6,877 nt of DNA from positions 1 to 6,877 of the forward strand of contig JAUWRE010000058.1 of NCBI GenBank assembly GCA_030610725.1, read 5' to 3'. This DNA comes from Candidatus Aerophobota bacterium. GTDB taxonomy: Bacteria > Aerophobota > Aerophobia > Aerophobales > AE-B3A. The notes under the pieces were generated by a model that saw only the letters and a list, made by a program, of their open reading frames with translations, was not told the origin of the DNA and searched no databases. How positions within the stretch are numbered: the stretch's first letter is position 1; each line of letters begins with the position of its first letter. Both the position numbers and the translations under genes were made by a program. Positions 1-6,706 of the stretch are shown piece after piece.

Positions 1-68
1 TCTTTCTTTGCCATTTCTTCAATAAGTTTTATTTCCCTTTCCTCTAATCTTAAACTCATAACATTCAT
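1..68 (-). CDS. 5' end of a probable ribbon-helix-helix antitoxin/repressor (partial)
   Basis: Only the first 22 codons lie in the window; the gene continues past position 1. The visible peptide starts MNVMSLRLEEREIKLIEEMA. This has the shape of a ribbon-helix-helix (MetJ/Arc/CopG-type) N-terminus: a short strand of alternating residues (MSLRL) that would insert in the DNA major groove, followed by an acidic amphipathic helix. Many such small proteins are antitoxins of RelBE- or ParDE-like modules and repress their own operons. The ATG at 68-66 is chosen over the in-frame ATG at 59-57 because a near-perfect Shine-Dalgarno (AAAAGGAGG, 85-77) sits 8 bases upstream of it. A TATAAT box at 112-107 suggests its own promoter. 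The family call rests on about 20 residues, so it is an inference. A partner toxin, if any, would lie beyond the low edge. Confidence 0.6.
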   Translation of the reverse strand, partial: MNVMSLRLEEREIKLIEEMAKK

Positions 69-72
69 CCGG

Positions 73-165
73 CTAGCCTCCTTTTATCCTTCTGGATGTA
101 TCATCAATTATACGAGAGCTATATCTGCCGTATTTTTCAAGCTTTTCAAGCTTAACGAGCGCCAT
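73..165 (-). CDS. Possible 30-codon small ORF between hisD and the RHH gene
   Basis: An ATG at 165-163 opens a 30-residue frame ending in TAG at 75-73. It starts 4 bases after the hisD stop and ends 4 bases before the next ATG, spacing that would suit translational coupling. The peptide is charged and lysine/arginine-rich: KLEKLEK near the start, encoded by a perfect 9-base tandem repeat (136-153), and RRIKGG at the end. The last codons are also the Shine-Dalgarno of the downstream gene, so the C-terminus may only reflect that site. The only ribosome-binding signal is AAGG about 2 bases before the ATG, which is too close. I recognise no family. A 30-codon open frame can easily occur by chance, and a perfect -10 box lies inside it. 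Confidence 0.22.
   Translation of the reverse strand: MALVKLEKLEKYGRYSSRIIDDTSRRIKGG
77..85 (-). promoter_or_regulatory. Strong Shine-Dalgarno that fixes the RHH start
   Basis: AAAAGGAGG on the minus strand (85-77) is followed by an 8-base spacer and ATG at 68-66. It is the strongest ribosome binding site in the window and favours the ATG at 68 over the in-frame ATG at 59, which would have a 17-base spacer. It overlaps the last codons of the possible small ORF. Confidence 0.75.
107..112 (-). promoter_or_regulatory. Candidate -10 box for the RHH gene
   Basis: The minus strand reads TATAAT at 112-107, a perfect sigma-70-type -10 hexamer. It would start transcription near position 100, about 30 bases before the ATG at 68. 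No good -35 lies at 16-18 bases: the two TTGAAA hexamers at 140-135 and 149-144 are 22 and 31 bases away, which is too far. Self-repressing RHH genes commonly have an operator over such a promoter. No clear operator palindrome is visible apart from AAGCTT-TTC-AAGCTT at 139-153. Confidence 0.35.
136..153. repeat. Perfect 9-base tandem duplication, also a small hairpin
   Basis: The plus strand has TTCAAGCTT twice in tandem (136-144 and 145-153). Because AAGCTT is self-complementary, 139-153 can also fold as a 6-bp stem with a 3-base loop. It lies 17 bases past the hisD stop. No T-run follows on the minus strand, so I do not call it an intrinsic terminator. Confidence 0.6.
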
Positions 166-169
166 ATCC

Positions 170-1495
170 TTACTTAAAATGCCCTTCTCTTATCTTGACT
201 GAACGAATATGTTCAGTATAGGGCCCTTCACTTAAAGCAATGTTGGTGATGTCAAAACTCATTAACCTTAACGCTTCTTTAGAAAGAGATTGGTAGGTCA
301 TACTTTTAAGGAATGTCTCTACAGAAAGCCCGGAGAATCTTTTTGCTGAGCCTCCTGTAGGCAAAATATGGTTGGTTCCGCTTAAATAATCGGCGGCAGC
401 CACCGGTGAGTAATCACCCAAAAAAACCGAGCCAGCATTCTTTATATTCTTAAAAACATCATCAGGGTTTTTGGTCATTATTTCCAGGTGTTCCGGGGCA
501 AAGTCATTGGCAAACTGAATAGCCTCATTTAGAGTATCAGCGATGAGGATAGCCCCATAATCAGCTAAAGACTTTTCAATAAAAGCCTTTCTCAAACAAT
601 GGCTAACTTCACCTTTTAAATATTTATAAACTCTTTCGGCTAATTGTTCTGAGGTGGTTATCAGGATAGCACAGTTGTCCCCGGCATGCTCAGTCTGAGA
701 GAGGATGTCTCTGGCAATATACTCATAATTGGCTGAATCATCAGCAATAATGAGAATTTCGCTGGGTCCAGCCGGAGAATCTATAGCTACTTTACCTAGA
801 CTAAAAAGATAAGCCTTAGCCGTCTGAACATAAGCATTACCTGGTCCCACTACTATGTCAACTTGAGGAATAGTGGATGTCCCGTAAGCCAAAGCGGCGA
901 TGGCCTGCACTCCCCCTATATTGAAGAGTAAATCAGCTCCGGCTATATCAGCCGCTACTATAATAGCATCAGCCATCTCTCTTTTTAAAGAAGGAGGGCT
1001 GACTACAATTATGTTTTTTACTGAGGCTATTTTTGCCGGGACTATGGCCATTATAGCGGTAGAAGGGTAACTGGCTTTGCCTCCCGGAACATACACCCCC
1101 GCTCTTTCAACAGGGATAAACCTCTGCCCTAATTTATAGTGGGCTTCTTTTTTATTGAGAAAGAATTTATCAATAGACCAGTCCTCTCTTCTCTGACGCT
1201 GATGAAAGTCCCACACCTGCTGGTGCATTTTCTTTAGGGACACAATCAGCTCAGGGCTAACTTTCTCATAAGCAGCCTTCACTCTTTTCTGGCTAACCTG
1301 GAAGTCTTTAGGAGCTAAATCAACTCCATCAAATTGAGCGGTGAATTTGGTTACTGCCGCATCGCCTCTTTTCTCCACTTCCTTTACTATAGGAATAATG
1401 GCAGAAAGGATACTCTCTGTTTTTACATCTGCTCTTTTTAAAATTATCTGGTAGGTCTCTTTATCCAGATCTTTCAATCTCCGCGGTTGTCTCAC
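170..1495 (-). CDS. hisD: Histidinol dehydrogenase
   Basis: HisD catalyses the last two steps of histidine synthesis in the cytoplasm: NAD-dependent oxidation of L-histidinol through histidinal to L-histidine, using a zinc ion. Family hallmarks appear in order, numbered from the start used here: VERAGVYVPGG (about 129-139) with YPST after it, VVGPGNAYV (215-223), SPAGPSEILI (240-249), SQTEHAGD (266-273), APEHLEI (333-339) and ADYLSGTNHILPT (368-380). Residues matching E. coli Gln259, His262, catalytic Glu326-His327, Asp360 and His419 are Gln267, His270, Glu335-His336, Asp369 and His429, with nearly identical spacing, so the enzyme looks complete. The open frame reaches a GTG at 1534, but that lies inside a repeat. 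I start at GTG 1495-1493, which follows GGAGG (1510-1506) by 10 bases and gives 441 residues, close to the family norm. It follows mtaB by 81 bases. No other his genes are visible. Confidence 0.96.
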   Translation of the reverse strand: MRQPRRLKDLDKETYQIILKRADVKTESILSAIIPIVKEVEKRGDAAVTKFTAQFDGVDLAPKDFQVSQKRVKAAYEKVSPELIVSLKKMHQQVWDFHQRQRREDWSIDKFFLNKKEAHYKLGQRFIPVERAGVYVPGGKASYPSTAIMAIVPAKIASVKNIIVVSPPSLKREMADAIIVAADIAGADLLFNIGGVQAIAALAYGTSTIPQVDIVVGPGNAYVQTAKAYLFSLGKVAIDSPAGPSEILIIADDSANYEYIARDILSQTEHAGDNCAILITTSEQLAERVYKYLKGEVSHCLRKAFIEKSLADYGAILIADTLNEAIQFANDFAPEHLEIMTKNPDDVFKNIKNAGSVFLGDYSPVAAADYLSGTNHILPTGGSAKRFSGLSVETFLKSMTYQSLSKEALRLMSFDITNIALSEGPYTEHIRSVKIREGHFK

Positions 1496-1505
1496 TAAAG
1501 TAGTT

Positions 1506-1510
1506 CCTCC
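1506..1510 (-). promoter_or_regulatory. Shine-Dalgarno that fixes the hisD start
   Basis: GGAGG (1510-1506, minus strand) precedes the GTG at 1495 by 10 bases. It lies just outside the inverted-repeat element ending at 1532. This supports starting HisD at VRQPRRL rather than at the upstream GTG inside the repeat. Confidence 0.7.
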
Positions 1511-1531
1511 GCCTGCAAATACCCAGTGAAG

Positions 1532-1649
1532 CACGTCATTGCCAGCCTGCCAAAGACAGACATGAGATTGCGGAGTTTATCCCGAGCTGATTGAGATTGC
1601 TTCACTCCGTTCGCAATGACAAGCGAGGGACCTCGCTCGCAATGACGTG
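1532..1649. repeat. MITE-like inverted-repeat element ('CHCERSEAI' class) at the mtaB-hisD junction
   Basis: The ends are a perfect 11-bp inverted repeat, CACGTCATTGC (1532-1542) and GCAATGACGTG (1639-1649), bounding 118 bases. Inside, TCGCAATGAC occurs twice in direct orientation (1611-1620 and 1637-1646) and TGAGATTGC occurs twice (1563-1571 and 1592-1600). A tight palindrome AGCGAGG-GA-CCTCGCT lies at 1622-1637. The doubled right end suggests two overlapping or nested copies, with a degenerate left half. From general knowledge, repeats ending GTCATTGCGAG occur in many bacterial genomes and are often translated into spurious peptides containing 'HCERSEAI'. I see no transposase gene and no target-site duplication. 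The element supplies the 3' end and stop codon of mtaB and stops 37 bases short of the hisD start. Confidence 0.85.
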
Positions 1650-2926
1650 GATGATCGAGTATTTACAATTTCCCCCAGAGCCGTCCCGTCCTTTACCTCG
1701 ATTAACCTTACTCTCACGAGTCTGTTCTTAAGTTTCTCTTCTCCCTGGAAGAAAACACGAATATAGTTTTCCGTGTAGCCAACAAGCGATCCACATTCAG
1801 GATCTCGCCTGTTCTCTACCAGGACTGTCAGGGTCTTACCTAAGAATTGAGAGGTGAAATCCTGAGAAAGCTTATTCCCTAAATCTCTCAGTAACTTACT
1901 TCTCTCTTTCTTTACCTTTTCTCCTATACGAGGTTTGATGGAATAAGCTCTGGTCCCCTTGCGGGGAGAGAACCTGAATATGTGGAGTCGACTAAACTTC
2001 ATTTCCTGTAAAAAACGATAAGTATTACTAAAATTTGATTCTTCCTCTCCTGGAAAACCTACCATAACGTCACTGGTTATAGCCACAGACGGAATTTTCT
2101 CCCTCACTTTTCTTAGTAGTCTGCTGTACTCTTCCAGAGTATATCTCCTTCCCATTCTCTTAAGAATTTCTGCATCTCCGCTCTGTAGAGGAAGGTGCAA
2201 ATGAGGACATATCCAGGAAGATTGAGCCATGAAATCTATCAGCTCTACAGAGAGAAGATGAGGCTCTAAAGAACTTAGCCTTATTCTTATTTTTTCTTTT
2301 AGACATTCTGCTTTCTTTAAAAGATTCACCAACTTCACTTGAGGATTTAGGTCGGTTCCGTACAGCCCCAAATTGATCCCTGTTAGAACTATTTCTTTGA
2401 ATCCTTGTTCAGCTAGATTTTCTATCTCCCGGAGAACTTCAGATAAAGAACGACTACGGATTTCCTTTCCTCGCACATAGGGGATTATGCAATAAGTACA
2501 AAATTGATTACATCCGTCCTCTACCTTAACGAAAGCTCTATTGTGAGCATTAAAATTTCCAATATAAGTTTGTTTCTCCTGATGATTTTTTCCATTTCCA
2601 TTAATTATATTACCTATATTTGATTTTTCTTTATTTCCTACCACTAAATCAATCCAGGGAAACATCTCCCTTAGCTTCTCTTTTTCCGCTTCAGCATAAC
2701 AACCGGTAACTAGCAGTAAAGATGACCTGTTTCTAGCTTTTTTGATTAACTCAATAGATTTTTGAGCTGCCTTCTCAGTTACACTACAGGTATTGATTAT
2801 ATATAGCCCTGCTTTTTCTCCAAAAGAGACCGGGTTGAAACCGGATTTCTCTAGCTGCTCCCGTATTAACTCTGTTTCGTATTGATTCACCTTACAACCC
2901 AGAGTGGCCAAAGCTACCTTATCCAT
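1577..2926 (-). CDS. mtaB: tRNA (t6A37) methylthiotransferase MtaB, with a repeat-encoded C-terminal tail
   Basis: MtaB is a radical-SAM enzyme that converts t6A37 to ms2t6A37 in tRNAs reading ANN codons. The N-terminal UPF0004 domain (about 1-125) has the cluster cysteines C11 (TLGCKVNQYE), C47 (NTCSVTEKA) and C76 (TGCYAE). The radical-SAM CxxxCxxC is C139, C143 and C146 (DGCNQFCTYCIIPYVRG), followed by LTGINLGLYG (181-190), HLPLQSG (244-250) and DVMVGFPGE (286-294). A TRAM RNA-binding domain spans about 363-421, ending GTALGEIV. CKVNQYE and the order of motifs favour MtaB over MiaB or RimO. Normal MtaB proteins end near residue 421-425. Here residues 427-449, containing ACHCERSEAISIS, are read from the repeat at 1532-1649. 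The ATG at 2926 gives the expected N-terminus, but no good Shine-Dalgarno precedes it. It lies 236 bases after dnaJ. Confidence 0.95.
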   Translation of the reverse strand: MDKVALATLGCKVNQYETELIREQLEKSGFNPVSFGEKAGLYIINTCSVTEKAAQKSIELIKKARNRSSLLLVTGCYAEAEKEKLREMFPWIDLVVGNKEKSNIGNIINGNGKNHQEKQTYIGNFNAHNRAFVKVEDGCNQFCTYCIIPYVRGKEIRSRSLSEVLREIENLAEQGFKEIVLTGINLGLYGTDLNPQVKLVNLLKKAECLKEKIRIRLSSLEPHLLSVELIDFMAQSSWICPHLHLPLQSGDAEILKRMGRRYTLEEYSRLLRKVREKIPSVAITSDVMVGFPGEEESNFSNTYRFLQEMKFSRLHIFRFSPRKGTRAYSIKPRIGEKVKKERSKLLRDLGNKLSQDFTSQFLGKTLTVLVENRRDPECGSLVGYTENYIRVFFQGEEKLKNRLVRVRLIEVKDGTALGEIVNTRSSTSLRARSLACHCERSEAISISSG

Positions 2927-3032
2927 TGGTAAAAACCAACTTTCAAGAATTTTTGTGTAGCCCGGAAGAAATTGTCACAAAGCATCACTTAGAGTCTGAT
3001 TACATGCTTGCCGAAGGACATTCCTCAAAAGC

Positions 3033-3120
3033 AGTGAGTGGTGAGTGGTTAATTAGTGAGTGGCGCCCTCTTCCCCTGTGGGGAGAGGGATGGGGTGAGG
3101 GAAAAATTAACCATTTAACC
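3033..3120 (+). repeat. Composite palindromic repeat in the dnaJ-mtaB gap (copy A)
   Basis: A C-rich hairpin core, roughly CCCTCTTCCCC-TGT-GGGGAGAGGG (3066-3089), is followed by GGGGTGAGGG (3092-3101) and framed by a 9-bp inverted repeat: TGGTTAATT (3046-3054) and AATTAACCA (3105-3113). On the left are 7-base units, with GTGAGTG twice in tandem (3034-3047). On the right is AACCATTTAACC. The same arrangement, in opposite orientation and with a shortened core, occurs at 6741-6812. From general knowledge, C-rich palindromes of this kind are widespread intergenic repeats often mistranslated as 'PLTPSLS.. GRG'. The rest of this 236-base gap (2940-3030 and 3121-3162) shows nothing recognisable. Confidence 0.8.
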
Positions 3121-3162
3121 GATAACCCAGTGACGGAGGAAATTATCCTGAGGCACTTGTCA

Positions 3163-4320
3163 TTAATCCCCAAAAATCTGTCTAACTTTATTGAAGAAAT
3201 CTCTAGCTTTTGGCTGACCGTTTCCTCGCCCCACTTCCTCAAGTCTCTTAAGAAGTTGTTTCTGTTCGGCTGATAAGTTTACCGGTGTCTCTATAATTAC
3301 CTTTACCCATTGATCTCCTCTTCCTGAGGAATGTAAATGGGGGATACCCATTTTCCGTAAACGAAATATTTTATTGGTCTGAGTTCCAGGAGGAACTTTC
3401 AACCTTGCGCTCCCGTTTAAAGTGGGTACCCTGATTTCTCCTCCTAAAGCAGCCTGGGTGAAAGTAATAGGAATCTCACAGATGACAGTATCTCCTTCTC
3501 TCTTGAATATGGGATGGGGTCCTACCCGAATAGCAATATAGAGGTCTCCTGTCGGACCTCCCCTCAAGCCAGCCTCCCCCTGACCTGTTAGTCTAAGATG
3601 AGACCCATTATCTATCCCGGCCGGTATTTTGACTTTAACCCGGCGAGTTCTGCGCACTCTTCCCGAGCCACGACATTCTTTACAGGGGTCTTTAATAATA
3701 GTACCTCTTCCATGACACTGAGTACAGGTTCTGGACATAGAGAAGAACCCTTGCGAAACAGCTATAGAGCCTCTTCCTCCGCAAGTGGAACAGGTTTGAG
3801 GACTAGAGCCGGGTTTAACGCCGCTCCCCCTGCAATCAGAACAGGTTTCATAGCGGGGAACCTGGACTTCCTTTTCTGTCCCGAAGGCAGCTTCCTTAAA
3901 GGTAATCTCTAGAGCATACTGAAGGTCTGAGCCTGGTTGACCTCCCCTGGAAGAGGTTCTGCCACCAAAAAAATTATCGAAAATACCTCCACCGCCACCA
4001 GAAGAAGACCGCTGCCCGAAGACCTCATTGAAAATCGTAAAGGGATCAAAATCGGACCCAGTGAACCCCCCACCTCCTGCCCCGATATCAGCTTGTAATC
4101 CCGCATGTCCATATTGGTCGTAAATTTCTCTCTTTTCCCCATCAGAGAGAATCTTATATGCTTCGGATACTTCTTTGAATTTCTCTTCTGCCTCTTTAGA
4201 ATTGCCCCGATTTTTATCGGGGTGATATTTAACAGCCAGACGACGATAAGCTTTTTTTATATCTTCAGAAGAAACATCACGCGAAATACCTAATGTCTCA
4301 TAGTAATCTCTTTTCGCCAT
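3163..4320 (-). CDS. dnaJ: Chaperone protein DnaJ (Hsp40 co-chaperone)
   Basis: DnaJ binds unfolded protein and delivers it to DnaK while stimulating DnaK's ATPase. All class-A domains are present. The J-domain (1-70) has the essential HPD at 33-35 in KYHPDKN. A Gly/Phe-rich linker spans about 75-130. The zinc domain has four CxxCxGxG repeats starting at C160, C177, C199 and C213. The two C-terminal substrate-binding domains run from about 220 to 345, with the usual GDLYIAIRV (258-266) and GGEIRVPTL (293-301), then a dimerisation tail. The length of 385 is normal. The start MAKRDYYE is canonical. A moderate Shine-Dalgarno (AAGAGG, 4336-4331) stands 10 bases upstream. It follows dnaK in the same direction after 197 bases, a wide gap filled with repeats, so co-transcription is likely but not proven. 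Confidence 0.98.
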   Translation of the reverse strand: MAKRDYYETLGISRDVSSEDIKKAYRRLAVKYHPDKNRGNSKEAEEKFKEVSEAYKILSDGEKREIYDQYGHAGLQADIGAGGGGFTGSDFDPFTIFNEVFGQRSSSGGGGGIFDNFFGGRTSSRGGQPGSDLQYALEITFKEAAFGTEKEVQVPRYETCSDCRGSGVKPGSSPQTCSTCGGRGSIAVSQGFFSMSRTCTQCHGRGTIIKDPCKECRGSGRVRRTRRVKVKIPAGIDNGSHLRLTGQGEAGLRGGPTGDLYIAIRVGPHPIFKREGDTVICEIPITFTQAALGGEIRVPTLNGSARLKVPPGTQTNKIFRLRKMGIPHLHSSGRGDQWVKVIIETPVNLSAEQKQLLKRLEEVGRGNGQPKARDFFNKVRQIFGD

Positions 4321-4356
4321 TAAATTTAATCCTCTTTTGACGAGCGCTGCTCAATT

Positions 4357-4407
4357 CTCGTGGCCCCTCACCCCTTCCCTCTCCCCTAAGGGTAGAGGAG
4401 GCACGAG
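4357..4407. repeat. C-rich palindromic repeat in the dnaK-dnaJ gap (copy B)
   Basis: A C-rich hairpin, CCTCT-C-CCC-TAA-GGG-T-AGAGG (4378-4398, one C/T mismatch), is preceded by CCCCTCACCCCTT and bounded by a 6-bp inverted repeat, CTCGTG (4357-4362) and CACGAG (4402-4407). The core resembles copies A and C, but the flanking arms are unrelated to theirs. Read on the plus strand it gives the familiar spurious string LTPSLSPKGRG. Confidence 0.75.
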
Positions 4408-4483
4408 CGACAAGCAACGAATATCTGAAACCAAGCACCCAAAAGCTAAACTCTTTTCTCTTTCTTCGGGGGTAACAGATTTC

Positions 4484-4511
4484 GATTCACGAAATACTAA
4501 ATACGATTCAC
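4484..4511. repeat. Array of four 7-base units just past the dnaK stop
   Basis: Four consecutive 7-base units occur on the plus strand: the first and last are identical (GATTCAC, 4484-4490 and 4505-4511), and the middle two share AAATAC (4491-4497 and 4498-4504). It sits 6 bases past the dnaK stop codon. The rest of the dnaK-dnaJ gap between this array and copy B (4408-4483) shows nothing recognisable. Confidence 0.6.
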
Positions 4512-4517
4512 CGTACC

Positions 4518-6485
4518 TTACTTCTCTACCTCGTAGTCAGCATCAGTCACGTCTTCGCCTTCTTTTCCTTTCTTCTCTTGAGCTTCTTCACTTTTCTCTT
4601 GAGTCTGTTCTCCTCCCCCGGCTTCCTTCCCAGCGGCTTCTTTATATACGGCCTGACCTAGCTTTTGAGAGACCTCGCCCAGTTTCTTTATCTTTTCTCT
4701 TATTTCATCCGGGGTTCCGGTATCTTTGACCTTTTTCAGTTCCTCTAAAGTGTCCTGTATACTCTTTTTCTCATCATCACTAATTTTATCTCCATGATCC
4801 TTAAGAGCTTTTTCTGTAGTATATATTATATTATCGGCCTCATTTTGGGCCTCGATTTTTTCTCGTTTCTTTCTATCGTCCTCAGCGTGTGATTCAGCTT
4901 CATTGACCATTTTGTCTCTTTCTTCTTCAGACAAAGCCCCTGATTCCCGAATAGTAATCTCTTGCTCTTTACCGGTGCCTTTATCTTTAGCCTTGACACT
5001 AACAATTCCATTAGCGTCTATATCAAAGGTAACTTCTACCTGAGGAACACCACGGGGAGCGGGAGCAATTCCCATAAGCTGGAATCTTCCCAAAGTCCTA
5101 TTGTCAGCAACCATAGCCCTTTCGCCTTGCAGGACATGGATATCCACTGCTGTTTGACTATCAGCAGCAGTGGTAAAAATCTTACTCTCCTTAGTAGGAA
5201 TGGTGGTATTTCTCTCAATGAGCTTGGTAAACACTCCTCCCAGGGTCTCTATTCCCATAGAAAGAGGGGTGACATCCAGTAGGAGAATGCCCTTTTCTAT
5301 ATCTCCACTCAGCACTCCTGCCTGGATAGCTGCTCCTGCTGCCACCACTTCATCTGGATTCACTCCCTTGTGGGGCTCTCTTCCAAATAGTTTTTTCACT
5401 GCTTCCTGAACCTTAGGCATCCTGGTTTGCCCACCTACCAAAACTACCTCCTTAATATCGGATGCCTTCAGTTTAGCGTCTTTAAGAGCTTGTTTACAGG
5501 GCTTCAGGGTACGATTAATCAAATCCTCAGTTAGCTGTTCCAGTTTAGCTCGAGTAAGGGTCATGGTCAGGTGTTTAGGCCCGCTCTGGTCAGCAGTAAT
5601 GAAGGGAAGATTTATCTGGGTCTCCAGGCTGGAGGAAAGTTCACATTTAGCCTTTTCTGCTGCTTCCCTCAGTCTTTGTAGAGCCATTCTATCCTCTCTT
5701 AAGTCTATACCATTCTCCTTTTTGAAGTTTTCCGCTATCCAATTGACCACTTGCTGGTCAAAGTCATCTCCCCCTAAGTAAGTATCTCCGTTGGTAGAAA
5801 GAACTTCCACTATATACTCTTCGGTTTTATCCTTTTCGTCTTTATGCTTTCCCACGTCCAGAATAGAAATATCAAAAGTCCCTCCTCCCAAATCATAAAC
5901 AGCAATCTTTCGCTCTTCCTTTTTTTCCAATCCGTAAGCCATTGCTGCCGCTGTAGGCTCGTTAACAATACGCTCTACTTTTAACCCAGCAATAGCTCCC
6001 GCATCCTTGGTAGCCTGGCGTTGACTATCACTGAAATAAGCAGGAACAGTAATCACAGCTCGCTCCACTTTTTCTCCCAGATACTGTTCGGCTGTCTGCT
6101 TCATCTTTTGTAAAATCCTGGCTGAAATTTCTTGTGGCAGGAACTCTCCCTTGCTTACCTTTACTTTCACCCTGCCTTCAGAATCTTCAATCAACTGATA
6201 AGAAATTTTCTTTTTTGCTTCATTTGTCGCTTCTTCCTTGTATTTACGACCCATAAGCCTCTTAATAGAATTAACAGTATTCTGAGAATTAGTCACCGCC
6301 TGCCTTTTAGCTAATTCACCTACTAACATCTCCCCCTTTTCAGTAAAAGCGACTGTGGAAGGAGTGGTACGAGACCCCTCCTGGTTGGCAATTACCGTCG
6401 GCTCTTCTCCCTCCATCACCGCTACACAGGAGTTAGTGGTACCTAAATCAATGCCGATCATTCTCTGACTCGCTTTCTTATTCAT
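4518..6485 (-). CDS. dnaK: Chaperone protein DnaK (Hsp70)
   Basis: DnaK is the ATP-driven Hsp70 chaperone that binds exposed hydrophobic segments and works with DnaJ and GrpE. The ATPase domain (about 9-395) shows phosphate-1 [11 protein letters not shown] (10-20), [18 protein letters not shown] (146-163), phosphate-2 [12 protein letters not shown] (197-208) and the adenosine motif [13 protein letters not shown] (347-359). The interdomain linker is LLLDVTPLS (401-409). The substrate-binding domain follows, with a helical lid from about residue 515, and the protein ends [11 protein letters not shown], a typical bacterial tail. The 655 residues are slightly long, partly because 8 residues (MNKKASQR) precede the usual MIGIDLG start. 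I keep the first ATG because GAGGGAGG (6500-6493) lies 7 bases upstream; M9 (6461) has no comparable site. It is the first confident gene of the cluster. Neither grpE nor hrcA lies in the 392 bases upstream. Confidence 0.99.
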   Translation of the reverse strand: MNKKASQRMIGIDLGTTNSCVAVMEGEEPTVIANQEGSRTTPSTVAFTEKGEMLVGELAKRQAVTNSQNTVNSIKRLMGRKYKEEATNEAKKKISYQLIEDSEGRVKVKVSKGEFLPQEISARILQKMKQTAEQYLGEKVERAVITVPAYFSDSQRQATKDAGAIAGLKVERIVNEPTAAAMAYGLEKKEERKIAVYDLGGGTFDISILDVGKHKDEKDKTEEYIVEVLSTNGDTYLGGDDFDQQVVNWIAENFKKENGIDLREDRMALQRLREAAEKAKCELSSSLETQINLPFITADQSGPKHLTMTLTRAKLEQLTEDLINRTLKPCKQALKDAKLKASDIKEVVLVGGQTRMPKVQEAVKKLFGREPHKGVNPDEVVAAGAAIQAGVLSGDIEKGILLLDVTPLSMGIETLGGVFTKLIERNTTIPTKESKIFTTAADSQTAVDIHVLQGERAMVADNRTLGRFQLMGIAPAPRGVPQVEVTFDIDANGIVSVKAKDKGTGKEQEITIRESGALSEEERDKMVNEAESHAEDDRKKREKIEAQNEADNIIYTTEKALKDHGDKISDDEKKSIQDTLEELKKVKDTGTPDEIREKIKKLGEVSQKLGQAVYKEAAGKEAGGGEQTQEKSEEAQEKKGKEGEDVTDADYEVEK

Positions 6486-6492
6486 TAAATAA

Positions 6493-6500
6493 CCTCCCTC
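6493..6500 (-). promoter_or_regulatory. Shine-Dalgarno of dnaK
   Basis: GAGGGAGG on the minus strand (6500-6493), then TTATTTA and ATG at 6485-6483. It selects the first ATG over the internal Met at codon 9. Confidence 0.75.
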
Positions 6501-6506
6501 ATTATC

Positions 6507-6530
6507 TAGTTCATAGTTCGTTGTTCATAG
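6507..6530. repeat. Short array of 7-base units upstream of dnaK (array 1)
   Basis: Three units in tandem starting TAGTTCA, TAGTTCG, then a variant TTGTTCA, and closing with TAG. It is close in sequence to the array at 6676-6706. It starts 21 bases upstream of the dnaK ATG and would lie in the 5' leader of most transcripts entering dnaK. Confidence 0.6.
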
Positions 6531-6551
6531 ACCTGCTAGCCCGTTAGTCAA
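6524..6551 (-). promoter_or_regulatory. Weak candidate promoter for dnaK
   Basis: TTGACT (6551-6546) and TATGAA (6529-6524) are separated by 16 bases on the minus strand, a passable sigma-70-like pair. Its -10 lies within the 7-base repeats, so the match may be chance. No CIRCE operator (TTAGCACTC-N9-GAGTGCTAA) is visible between 6486 and 6877. Confidence 0.2.
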
Positions 6552-6600
6552 GTTAGCTCATAGTAAGTTCAAAACAAAGTTCAAAAGAGCTGAACTTACC

Positions 6601-6648
6601 CCCCTCTCCCTTCCCTCTCCCCCGTGGGGAGAGGATTGAGGTGAGGGG
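6601..6648. repeat. C-rich palindromic repeat upstream of dnaK (copy C)
   Basis: A perfect 9-bp stem, CCTCTCCCC-CGT-GGGGAGAGG (6614-6634), is framed by CCCCTCTCCC on the left and GAGGTGAGGGG on the right. It is the cleanest of the four versions. It is flanked by the direct duplication described at 6548-6729, not by the AATTAACC arms of copy A. Confidence 0.8.
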
Positions 6649-6675
6649 AAAAAGGAAATTCCTATACTATCAAGT

Positions 6676-6706
6676 TAGCTCATAGTTCATAGCTCATAGC
6701 TGATAG
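6676..6706. repeat. Array of four 7-base units upstream of dnaK (array 2)
   Basis: Four tandem units of the form TAGYTCA (6676-6703; the last is TAGCTGA), ending in TAG. Array 1 at 6507-6530 uses nearly the same unit, and a single unit is present at 6554-6560. Confidence 0.65.

Noticed and set aside
113..149. TTGAAA hexamers as the -35 partner of TATAAT at 112-107
   Set aside because: The spacers are 22 and 31 bases, outside the workable range; both hexamers arise from the 9-base tandem repeat.
1496..1534. Longer HisD start at GTG 1534
   Set aside because: That codon lies inside the terminal inverted repeat, adds 13 residues foreign to the family and has no ribosome site; the GTG at 1495 has GGAGG 10 bases upstream.
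3066..3101. GC-rich hairpin after dnaJ as an intrinsic terminator
   Set aside because: On the minus strand the stem is followed by GGCGCCACTC, not a run of T. The same palindrome occurs in other positions, which fits a dispersed repeat better.
3000..3242. Minus-strand open frame containing PSPHPSPHRGRGRH
   Set aside because: It is an out-of-frame reading of the dnaJ 3' end continued through the palindromic repeat, a well-known type of spurious protein.
2926..3273. Plus-strand open frame of 115 codons across the dnaJ-mtaB gap
   Set aside because: It starts with TTG over the mtaB start, reads through the C-rich repeat (PLPLWGEGWGEGK) and ends antisense to dnaJ. It has no good ribosome site and no recognisable family.
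4337..4729. Plus-strand open frame of 130 codons over the dnaK-dnaJ gap
   Set aside because: It begins in the C-rich repeat (LTPSLSPKGRG) and continues antisense to the dnaK 3' end, so it is a shadow.
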